Assembly (NCBI RefSeq): GCF_023614525.1
Contig: NZ_CP097885.1
Span: 494,501-558,500 of the forward strand
Length of the DNA: 64,000 nt
Reading direction: 5' to 3'
Source of the DNA: Peptoniphilus genitalis
Lineage (GTDB): Bacteria; Bacillota; Clostridia; Tissierellales; Peptoniphilaceae
Shown piece after piece: positions 7,976 through 14,357 of this stretch. The position numbers and the translations under genes are program-made. The notes under the pieces are model-generated. The model was not told the origin of the DNA, ran no database searches, and worked only from the letters and a program-made list of their open reading frames with translations. How positions within the stretch are numbered: position 1 is the stretch's first letter; each line of letters starts with the position of its first letter.

Positions 7976-10672
7976 TTATTTTTTCTTAAATCTTACTTTC
8001 TTTTGGATTTCTCCTGCAACTAGTGGGATAAGTGATGAGCCAATTACTACTGCGATTTCTTTTGGTCCTAAGTCCATAAGTCCAAAAGCATCGTTTAATA
8101 CTGGTACATAAATTACTACTAGCATTAGTAAGAAGGAGAATAAAGTTGCAAACACTAACTTCTTATTTGTGAAGACTCCAATTTCGAATACAGTCTTGTC
8201 AATTGATCTTGATGTGTAAGCTCTTAGAAGTTCACAAATAATTAATGCTGAGAATGCCATTGTCCTTGCGTGTCCAAGCCCTTCAGCTTGTCCATACCAC
8301 TTAAGTCCAACAAAATATGCTAGAAGTGTGGCAACTGTTATTGCAATAGATTGAATTGCAACAGTGATTTTTATTTCTGTGTCAAGGATTGGCTCGTCTG
8401 GATCACGTGGCGGCTCATTCATTATGTCTGCCTCTCCTCTTTCAACTCCAAGTGCAAGAGCTGGGAAGGAGTCTGTAACAAGGTTAAGCCACAACAATTG
8501 AATTGGAATTAGTGGCACTGGAAGGTTCATTAGGATTGAAATCAATACTATTAAAACTTCCCCAAGGTTACATGAAAGTAAATAAGCAACGAACTTCTTG
8601 ATGTTGGAATAGATAATTCTTCCTTCTTCAACTGCGTTTACAATTGTTGCAAAGTTGTCGTCTGTCAAAATTACTTCTGCAGTATTTTTTGCAACGTCAG
8701 TACCTGTTATACCCATGGCAATACCAATGTCTGCCTTTTTAATTGCTGGGGCGTCGTTAACACCATCACCAGTCATGGCTGTTATGTGACCATTTTGTTT
8801 TAGGGCTGTAACGATTTGAACCTTGTTTTCTGGAGAGACTCTCGTGAAGACAGATTTTTCTTTTACAACTTCTCTAAGTTCTTCCTCAGACATTTCGTTA
8901 AGTTCCCTGCCCATGATTGCTTGGTCATCTGATGTGGCAATGCCAAGGTCCTTTGCTATGGCAAGACCTGTTTCAAGATAGTCACCTGTGATCATAATTG
9001 GTCTTATGCCTGCAGTCCTACATTCTTTTATTGCTGCCTTTGCTTCTGGTCTTGAAGGGTCAATCATGCCTGTTAGTCCAACAAAAACCATATCCTTTTC
9101 AATATTTTCTGATGTGATTTCATTTGGCATGTCCTTGTGTTTTCTATAAGCGTAACCTAGACATCTTAGGGCAGATCTTGCGAACTCACTGTTCTTTGAT
9201 AAAATTTCTTCTCTTAATTTATCATCAAGGTCTACTTCTTTTCCATCAATTAAGATTTTGCTACATCTATCAAGAACAACGTCTGGTGCTCCCTTTGTAA
9301 AGGATGTTATGTCATCTAAAATCTTGTCGTGGAAGGTTGTCATCATCTTCCTATCAGAGTCAAAAGGAATTTCTTCAATTCTATCAAAGTTGTTGTAAAG
9401 TTCCTTAAGTCCATTTCCTGCTTTTTCTGCAAAAGTAAGAAGGGCACCTTCAGTTGGGTCGCCAATAATTGATGCTTCCCCACCCTTAACTTGTAGTTTT
9501 GCATCATTAGTTAAGGCTGCAATAGAAGATAAGATTTTAAGGTTTTCGTCTTCTTCAATTGTAACTTTTGCATCTTTTCTTGTTACGTCACCTTCTGGAG
9601 AGTAACCAGTTCCTGAAACATCGTAAACATGTCCGTCAGTAAATACTTTTACAACTGTCATTTCATTTTGTGTAAGAGTACCAGTCTTGTCAGAACAAAT
9701 TACTGTAGTTGTTCCAAGAGTTTCTACTGCCAAAAGTTTTTTAACAATGGCATTTTTTTCTGCCATCTTGCCCATGCCAATTGAAAGTACAATTGTTACA
9801 ATTGCTGGAAGTCCTTCTGGCACTGCTGCTACTGCAAGGGAAATTGCAGTCATAAACATTTCTCTTGGGTCGTGCTTATAAAGTACGCCAACTCCAAGAA
9901 CCACGGCACAAATAACAAGAACTAAAATACCAAGAGTCTTGGATAACTTTGCAAGTTTTCTTTGAAGGGGAGTTTGCTCATCTCCAACTGTGGCAATTGA
10001 AGTTGCAATCTTTCCAATTTCTGTTTCGTGACCAGTTTCTATAACAAGTCCCATTCCCCTACCGTAAGTTACAATAGTTGAGGAGTAAGCCAAGTTTTCT
10101 CTGTCGCCAATTTCCATCTTGCCATCATAGACTACAGAAGCTTCCTTTTCTACTGGAACTGATTCACCAGTTAGGGATGACTCATCAATCTTTAAGTTTG
10201 ATGACTCAATTAGTCTTAAATCAGCTGGGACAATGTCACCTGTTTCAAGGATGATAATATCTCCTGGCACAAGTGTGTTGGAGTCAACCTCTATATGGTC
10301 ACCATCTCTTATGACCTTGGCTTTTGGTGATGACATCTTTTGTAGGGCTGCAATAGCTTCTTCTGCCTTACCTTCTTGATAGATTGATAGAAAGGCGTTG
10401 ACAACTACAATGGCAATAATTATTCCTGCATCAAGGGCTTCGCCATTGAAGGCTGATACAAGAGCTGCTGCCATTAGGATGATAATCATTGGATCAAGGA
10501 TTTGTTCTTTTAACTTTTCTCCAAAGGATTTTTTCTTTTCTGCTGCAAGAGCATTTTCCCCATATTTTTCAAGTCTAGCTTTGGCTTCATCTTGACTTAG
10601 TCCCTTGTCTTTAGTTGTTGAAAGATTTTTTAGGGCTTCGTCGGGGGATTGATTATACCAATTTTTTTCCAT
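7976..10672 (-). CDS. P2A-type cation-transporting ATPase (Ca2+/Mn2+ efflux)
   Basis: An 898-residue P-type ATPase of the SERCA/PacL branch. From the Met at 10672: actuator motif TGES at about 168-171, PEGLPA in helix 4 at about 285-290, phosphorylation motif DKTGT with Asp near 328, hinge TGDGVNDAPA near 640 and C-terminal membrane helices. The Met at 10672 is chosen because an in-frame Met seven codons upstream would place the AAAGGAGG ribosome site inside the coding region. Sequence alone would say calcium export, but a probable yybP-ykoY (Mn2+) riboswitch sits in the leader, as for the L. lactis ATPase YoaB, so manganese export is at least as likely. Confidence 0.9.
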   Translation of the reverse strand: MEKNWYNQSPDEALKNLSTTKDKGLSQDEAKARLEKYGENALAAEKKKSFGEKLKEQILDPMIIILMAAALVSAFNGEALDAGIIIAIVVVNAFLSIYQEGKAEEAIAALQKMSSPKAKVIRDGDHIEVDSNTLVPGDIIILETGDIVPADLRLIESSNLKIDESSLTGESVPVEKEASVVYDGKMEIGDRENLAYSSTIVTYGRGMGLVIETGHETEIGKIATSIATVGDEQTPLQRKLAKLSKTLGILVLVICAVVLGVGVLYKHDPREMFMTAISLAVAAVPEGLPAIVTIVLSIGMGKMAEKNAIVKKLLAVETLGTTTVICSDKTGTLTQNEMTVVKVFTDGHVYDVSGTGYSPEGDVTRKDAKVTIEEDENLKILSSIAALTNDAKLQVKGGEASIIGDPTEGALLTFAEKAGNGLKELYNNFDRIEEIPFDSDRKMMTTFHDKILDDITSFTKGAPDVVLDRCSKILIDGKEVDLDDKLREEILSKNSEFARSALRCLGYAYRKHKDMPNEITSENIEKDMVFVGLTGMIDPSRPEAKAAIKECRTAGIRPIMITGDYLETGLAIAKDLGIATSDDQAIMGRELNEMSEEELREVVKEKSVFTRVSPENKVQIVTALKQNGHITAMTGDGVNDAPAIKKADIGIAMGITGTDVAKNTAEVILTDDNFATIVNAVEEGRIIYSNIKKFVAYLLSCNLGEVLIVLISILMNLPVPLIPIQLLWLNLVTDSFPALALGVERGEADIMNEPPRDPDEPILDTEIKITVAIQSIAITVATLLAYFVGLKWYGQAEGLGHARTMAFSALIICELLRAYTSRSIDKTVFEIGVFTNKKLVFATLFSFLLMLVVIYVPVLNDAFGLMDLGPKEIAVVIGSSLIPLVAGEIQKKVRFKKK

Positions 10673-10699
10673 ACTTCCTCCTTTATAATACAAAAAAGA

Positions 10700-10797
10700 G
10701 ACCGACTGTTACATCGGTCTCACATACTTACATAATAAGCTTTCCAGCCGGGCAATGCCGTAATGACGACTGAAAATTTAAAAGTTACTCCCCTAAG
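10700..10797 (-). promoter_or_regulatory. yybP-ykoY-type manganese riboswitch with terminator
   Basis: The leader RNA reads from about 10798 with GGGGAGTAAC (yybP-ykoY start motif), then GTCGTCATTACGGC and GCCCGGCTGGAAAGC, and ends in GAGACCGA..TCGGTCTC followed by six T (10718-10693), a terminator hairpin. Order and motifs match the yybP-ykoY family, which senses Mn2+ and switches on exporters (established for mntP, alx and yoaB). Here it controls the P-type ATPase at 7976-10672, presumably by antitermination. Confidence 0.8.
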
Positions 10798-10804
10798 TGA
10801 ATAA

Positions 10805-10833
10805 ATTATATCAAATTACTTTCTTTAAAACAA
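10805..10833 (-). promoter_or_regulatory. sigma-A promoter of the riboswitch/ATPase transcript
   Basis: On the minus strand TTGTTT (10833-10828), 17 bases, then TATAAT (10810-10805). The start point would fall a few bases before the GGGGAGTAAC motif. Confidence 0.7.
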
Positions 10834-10857
10834 TGAATAAGACTTAATAAATTATTT

Positions 10858-12144
10858 TTATTTCTTTGGAGTTAGCTTTGTCATTCCACCCATATACATT
10901 TGTAGTGGTTCAGGAATTCTTACGCTGCCATCTTCTTGAAGTAGGTTTTCTAAGAAGGCAATTAACATTCTTGGCGGTGCAACAACTGTGTTGTTTAATG
11001 TGTGGGCAAAGTATGTGCCATCCTTGCCACGAAGTTTGATGTTAAGTCTTCTTGCTTGAGCATCGCCAAGGTTTGAACATGATCCAACTTCAAAATATTT
11101 ATTTTGTCTTGGTGAGAAGGCTTCAACGTCAAGAGACTTAACCTTTAAGTCTGCCAAGTCACCAGAACAACATTCAAGAGTTCTTACAGGGATGTCTAGT
11201 GAACGGAAGAAGTCCACTGTGTTTTGCCATAATTTTACATACCAGTCCTTAGATTCTTCTGGCTTGCAAATTACAACCATTTCTTGTTTTTCAAATTGGT
11301 GAATCCTATAAACTCCTCTTTCTTCAATACCGTGAGCTCCAACTTCTTTTCTAAAGCAAGGAGAATAAGAAGTAAGTGCAAGAGGCATATCTTCTTCTGG
11401 AGTAATTGTATTTATATATTTACCAATCATTGAGTGTTCGGAAGTACCAATTAGATAAAGATCTTCGCCTTCAATCTTGTACATCATGTTTTCCATTTCT
11501 GCGAAACTCATAACGCCAGTAACTACATCTGATCTAATCATAAATGGTGGGATGTGGTATTCAAATCCACGATCAATCATAAAGTCTCTTGCATAAGCTA
11601 GGATTGCAGAGTGAAGTCTTGCAATGTCTCCCTTTAGGTAGTAGAAACCTGCACCTGATGTATTTCTTGCAGAGTCAAGGTCAATTCCGTTAAAGCTTTC
11701 CATGATGTCAATGTGGTAAGGAATTTCAAAGTCAGGAATTACTGGTTCGCCAAATCTTTCAAGCTCAACATTTTCGCTGTCGTCCTTTCCTATTGGCACT
11801 GTTTCATCCATCATTTGTGGAATAACTTGCATCCTCTTCTTAAGTTCTTCAGCAAGTTCTCTTTCAGCAGCTTCAAGATTTGCTATCTCTTCATTGATTT
11901 CAGCAACTTTTTTCTTTGCTTCTTCTGCCTTATCCCTTTCTCCCTTTTGCATGAAGCCACCAATTTCTTTTGAAGTTTGATTTTTTTCTGCACGAAGATT
12001 GTCGCCCTTAGTCTTTGCAGCTCTTAGGTCCTCGTCAATTTTTATAACTTCATCAACTAGTGGAAGTTTATCATCTTGGAATTTCTTTTTGATGTTTTCC
12101 TTAACTGCTTCTGGGTTTTCTCTTACAAATTTAATGTCTAACAT
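10858..12144 (-). CDS. serS: seryl-tRNA synthetase
   Basis: A 428-residue class II synthetase that charges tRNA(Ser). It starts MLDIKFVRENPE, the standard SerRS N-terminus, followed by the long antiparallel coiled-coil arm (about residues 25-100, Lys/Glu rich) that grips the tRNA. Class II motif 2 is FRKEVGAHGIEERGVYRIHQFEK, split by the usual loop, and motif 3 lies near NNTVVAPPRMLIAFLEN. The Met at 12144 is chosen over an in-frame Met 11 codons upstream because GGAGGATTT lies directly before it. Regulated by the T-box leader at 12155-12350. Confidence 0.97.
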   Translation of the reverse strand: MLDIKFVRENPEAVKENIKKKFQDDKLPLVDEVIKIDEDLRAAKTKGDNLRAEKNQTSKEIGGFMQKGERDKAEEAKKKVAEINEEIANLEAAERELAEELKKRMQVIPQMMDETVPIGKDDSENVELERFGEPVIPDFEIPYHIDIMESFNGIDLDSARNTSGAGFYYLKGDIARLHSAILAYARDFMIDRGFEYHIPPFMIRSDVVTGVMSFAEMENMMYKIEGEDLYLIGTSEHSMIGKYINTITPEEDMPLALTSYSPCFRKEVGAHGIEERGVYRIHQFEKQEMVVICKPEESKDWYVKLWQNTVDFFRSLDIPVRTLECCSGDLADLKVKSLDVEAFSPRQNKYFEVGSCSNLGDAQARRLNIKLRGKDGTYFAHTLNNTVVAPPRMLIAFLENLLQEDGSVRIPEPLQMYMGGMTKLTPKK

Positions 12145-12154
12145 AAATCCTCCC

Positions 12155-12350
12155 TTAAAATAAAAAAAGCCCCTCAATCCCTAAAGGGACGAGAGACCCG
12201 CGTTGCCACCCTAATTAACCAAATGGTTCACTTAAAATTTCATAGACTATGAGGTGGATTCATCTTAAAAATTTTACAGGTTCTCACCAGCCACCTGCTC
12301 TCTTAAAAACTTTTTAAAATTACTATTCTCAATTATCGCCTTTTTTAGTT
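12155..12350 (-). promoter_or_regulatory. T-box leader, serine specific
   Basis: The conserved T-box TTAGGGTGGCAACGCGGG (near 12195-12212) is followed by a terminator hairpin that ends in seven T before the serS ribosome site. In stem I the specifier is probably UCC (12258-12256, in GAAUCCACC), a serine codon that matches the downstream gene. Uncharged tRNA(Ser) should stabilise the antiterminator and raise serS expression. Confidence 0.92.
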
Positions 12351-12420
12351 TTTTTTATTATAACATAAGTAAAAATAAGTTCAAGCTTTTTGTACTTTAA
12401 AGTAATTTTATTATTATGAA

Positions 12421-12449
12421 TTGATGGAGTTTTAAAAAATATGTATAAT
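12421..12449 (+). promoter_or_regulatory. promoter of toxin-like peptide module 1
   Basis: TTGATG at 12421-12426, 17 bases, TATAAT at 12444-12449. The second module has the same arrangement at 12751-12779 with nearly the same sequence. Confidence 0.75.
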
Positions 12450-12455
12450 GTAGAC

Positions 12456-12663
12456 GAGGACATACAGATGGTTACCCTTCCAAAGGGAGGGGGTGGTGCT
12501 ATGAGTATATTTGAGACCTTGTCTTTAATGATTGCTTTTGGCACACTTATAGCCCTTATCATTAGAAAAGATAAGTAAGAAATGAGAAAGCCACCTGTAT
12601 CACTACTACAGATGGCTTAATTAAAATTTAGTCATTGAGGGTGACCATCTACATGGTGTCCTC
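12456..12663. repeat. inverted repeat enclosing module 1
   Basis: The arms are GAGGACA (12456-12462) plus AGATGGTTACCC (12466-12477) on the left, and GGGTGACCATCT (12639-12650) plus TGTCCTC (12657-12663) on the right. In a read-through sense RNA, 19 base pairs including one G-U would close the two ends of the message around the peptide frame. Module 2 has the same arms with compensating changes. Confidence 0.8.
12501..12578 (+). CDS. holin-like type I toxin peptide (25 residues)
   Basis: The frame encodes MSIFETLSLMIAFGTL followed by IALIIRKDK, a short polar start, one hydrophobic helix and a positive tail. This is the pattern of the putative holin-like toxin group (TxpA/BsrG relatives), which damage the membrane when antisense control fails (family knowledge). 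A strong ribosome site (GGGAGGGGG, 12485-12493) precedes the ATG. The sense RNA probably runs from about 12456 to the hairpin-plus-T terminator at 12698-12720. A convergent minus-strand promoter at 12673-12678 would give the antitoxin RNA. The gene is too short for ordinary gene callers. Confidence 0.8.
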   Translation: MSIFETLSLMIAFGTLIALIIRKDK

Positions 12664-12667
12664 TTTA
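12588..12667 (-). ncRNA. antisense antitoxin RNA of module 1
   Basis: A minus-strand -10 box TATAAT (12678-12673) with a weak -35 (TTTAAA, 16-base spacing) would start an RNA near 12667. It would end at the hairpin GCCACCTGTA/TACAGATGGC (12590-12599, 12607-12616) just past the peptide stop, giving about 80 nt complementary to the 3' part of the toxin message. This is the arrangement of type I systems such as txpA/RatA and par/fst. Inferred, no transcript data. Confidence 0.6.
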
Positions 12668-12750
12668 TCTATATTATAACATAAGATTTTTATTTTTAAA
12701 GGCTGCAAGGCCTTTTCTTTATTTATGACTTAGTCTTACCAATTTATTAA

Positions 12751-12779
12751 TTGATGGAGTTTTATAAAATATGTATAAT
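12751..12779 (+). promoter_or_regulatory. promoter of toxin-like peptide module 2
   Basis: TTGATG (12751-12756), 17 bases, TATAAT (12774-12779), a close copy of the module 1 promoter 330 bases upstream. Confidence 0.75.
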
Positions 12780-12785
12780 GTAGTC

Positions 12786-13002
12786 GAGGACATGCAGATG
12801 GTGGTCGCCCAATTTAACTATTGGGAGGTGCAATTATGAGTGACTATGATATTCTAAGTATTATGCTTAAAATTTTAACACTTATAATCGCCATCCTAAC
12901 ACTTTATAAAAAAGATTAGGAAATAAAAATACCACCTGTATCGCAACTACTGGTGGTATAGAAATATAACCTTGTAGGGCGACCGCTTTTAACGGTGTCC
13001 TC
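12786..13002. repeat. inverted repeat enclosing module 2
   Basis: The arms are GAGGACA (12786-12792) plus GGTCGCCC (12803-12810), and GGGCGACC (12977-12984) plus TGTCCTC (12996-13002). Compared with module 1 (GGTTACCC with GGGTGACC), two positions have changed on both arms so that pairing is kept, a sign of selection for the paired form. Confidence 0.8.
12836..12919 (+). CDS. toxin-like membrane peptide (27 residues)
   Basis: The frame encodes MSDYDILSIMLKIL and then a hydrophobic helix ending LYKKD. Layout equals module 1: own promoter, ribosome site TTGGGAGGTG, one membrane helix with a basic tail, a hairpin just after the stop (ATACCACC at 12929-12936 with GGTGGTAT at 12952-12959) and a convergent minus-strand promoter. 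Only the first residues and general pattern resemble the module 1 peptide, so coding sequence has diverged more than the RNA control elements. Probable type I toxin. Confidence 0.72.
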   Translation: MSDYDILSIMLKILTLIIAILTLYKKD

Positions 13003-13006
13003 TTTA
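12929..13006 (-). ncRNA. antisense antitoxin RNA of module 2
   Basis: Minus-strand TATAAT at 13017-13012 would start an RNA near 13006. The hairpin at 12959-12929 followed by TTTTT on the minus strand is a good terminator, so the RNA would be about 80 nt. It overlaps the 3' end of the sense message. Confidence 0.6.
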
Positions 13007-13056
13007 TCTACATTATAACACAAGATTTTTATTTTTAAAGGCTGCTAGGCTTTTTT

Positions 13057-13173
13057 TTATTTTTTAAGATACTTTATAAGGGCAAGGATTGCCAAGATTA
13101 TAAGTACAAAAATTCCTATGTAAACTCCAAAACCTAAAATTAAAGCAATAAGTGATTTAGAAGTAAAAGCCAT
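13057..13173 (-). CDS. 38-residue hydrophobic membrane peptide, copy 1
   Basis: The frame begins MAFTSKSLIALILG and ends ILALIKYLKK, one long hydrophobic stretch with a dibasic tail. The ribosome site AAAGGAGG lies six to seven bases before the ATG. Its protein is identical to that of the gene at 13218-13334; the coding regions differ by one silent base. The -10 box here reads TGTAAT, weaker than TATAAT of copy 2. No family is recognised; it could be another type I toxin or a small membrane regulator, given the neighbouring modules. Confidence 0.7.
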   Translation of the reverse strand: MAFTSKSLIALILGFGVYIGIFVLIILAILALIKYLKK

Positions 13174-13355
13174 AATAAATCCTCCTTTATACTTTCTTAC
13201 ATTACAACACAAGATTTTTATTTTTTAAGATACTTTATGAGGGCAAGGATTGCCAAGATTATAAGTACAAAAATTCCTATGTAAACTCCAAAACCTAAAA
13301 TTAAAGCAATAAGTGATTTAGAAGTAAAAGCCATAATAAATCCTCCTTTATACTT
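13060..13355. repeat. tandem duplication of about 161 bp carrying a peptide gene
   Basis: Two units with period 161 (13057-13173 and 13218-13334 plus leaders) are almost identical through the gene, ribosome site and the string tactttcttacatta. The downstream string aagatttttattttt also occurs beside both toxin-like modules (about 12683 and 13022), so the whole 12.4-13.4 kb array appears to have grown by duplication of small cassettes. Confidence 0.85.
13218..13334 (-). CDS. 38-residue hydrophobic membrane peptide, copy 2
   Basis: Same product as the gene at 13057-13173, starting MAFTSKSLIALILG. Promoter on the minus strand: TTGAAA, 16 bases, TATAAT (13367-13362); ribosome site AAAGGAGG. The promoter is stronger than that of copy 1, so this is probably the main expressed copy. 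It is divergent from the MoxR/VWA operon that starts at 13446. Function unknown. Confidence 0.7.
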   Translation of the reverse strand: MAFTSKSLIALILGFGVYIGIFVLIILAILALIKYLKK

Positions 13356-13445
13356 TCTTACATTATAACAATAAAACAATCTTTTTCAAAATTTATTTCC
13401 CACACATAATTTTACTTTTTGTTATAATAGGCAAGAGGTGATGAA

Positions 13446-14357
13446 ATGAGAGAGTTTTTACTTTCACAAGGCGTTTCAAAGGATCTACTTGACGGAGTAG
13501 ATGAATTTATAGAAAAACATGATTTGAATAAAGATTTTGAATATAGAATTCCAAATATAAAATACAAATATTACGGCAAAAAAACTTGGGAGAAGGCTAT
13601 CGCTGCAATTTTATCTGGCGATAACATCCTCCTATCTGGACCAAAGGCAACGGGCAAAAATGTTTTGGCAGAAAACTTGGCCTATCTATTTAAGAGACCC
13701 CTCTGGACAGTTTCACTTAACATTGCATCAGACCCATCAAGCTTAATTGGATCTGATACCTTTAAGAACAACGAGGTAACTCTTAAGAAGGGACCAGTTT
13801 ATGAAGCAGCAGAAGAAGGCGGCTTTGCAGTCTTTGACGAAATTAATATGGCAAAGAACGAAGCCCTTTCTGTTGTTCACTCCACTCTTGACTACAGAAG
13901 AGTTCTTGATATTTCTGGCTACGACAGACTTATGCTAAACGACGCAACAAGATTTATTGCCACAATGAACTACGGCTACATTGGTACTCGTGACCTTAAC
14001 GAAGCCTTGGTCTCAAGATTTTTGGTAATCGACATGCCAACTATTGCTGAAGAGGACCTTGCCAAGTTATTTAAAGAAAACACAAGACTAAACAAGGATG
14101 CCATAAAAATTTTCACAAGATTATTTTTAGACCTTCAAGATAAATCTCTTAACTCAGAAATTTCTTCCAAGGCCATTGACCTTCGTGGACTTATGTCAAG
14201 TATTGAGCTCATGAATCGTGGGCTTGGCATAAGAGAGTCCCTTGACCTTGGCATTGTCGACAAGACCTTCGACTCCTACGAAAAGGAAATTGTCAACGAC
14301 GTCATCGACACTCTTTTTGTAAAAAATATTGAAAGAGCTGATCTCTTTGAAGGATGA
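13446..14357 (+). CDS. MoxR-type AAA+ ATPase
   Basis: A 303-residue AAA+ protein of the MoxR/CbbQ/NorQ kind. Walker A is GPKATGKN at residues 65-72, with Asn in place of the usual Thr/Ser after Lys; Walker B is FAVFDEIN with Asp131-Glu132; an arginine-finger-like ALVSRF follows a sensor region ATMNYGYIG. Such ATPases work with VWA proteins as chaperones that insert metals or remodel complexes (family knowledge). The gene overlaps the VWA gene that follows. Promoter: extended -10 TGTTATAAT near 13420-13428; ribosome site AGGTGATGAA. Client unknown. Confidence 0.85.
   Translation: MREFLLSQGVSKDLLDGVDEFIEKHDLNKDFEYRIPNIKYKYYGKKTWEKAIAAILSGDNILLSGPKATGKNVLAENLAYLFKRPLWTVSLNIASDPSSLIGSDTFKNNEVTLKKGPVYEAAEEGGFAVFDEINMAKNEALSVVHSTLDYRRVLDISGYDRLMLNDATRFIATMNYGYIGTRDLNEALVSRFLVIDMPTIAEEDLAKLFKENTRLNKDAIKIFTRLFLDLQDKSLNSEISSKAIDLRGLMSSIELMNRGLGIRESLDLGIVDKTFDSYEKEIVNDVIDTLFVKNIERADLFEG

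Noticed and set aside
12329-12562. 77-codon minus-strand frame
   Set aside because: It runs across the toxin module in antisense, has no ribosome site and ends in the serS leader region.
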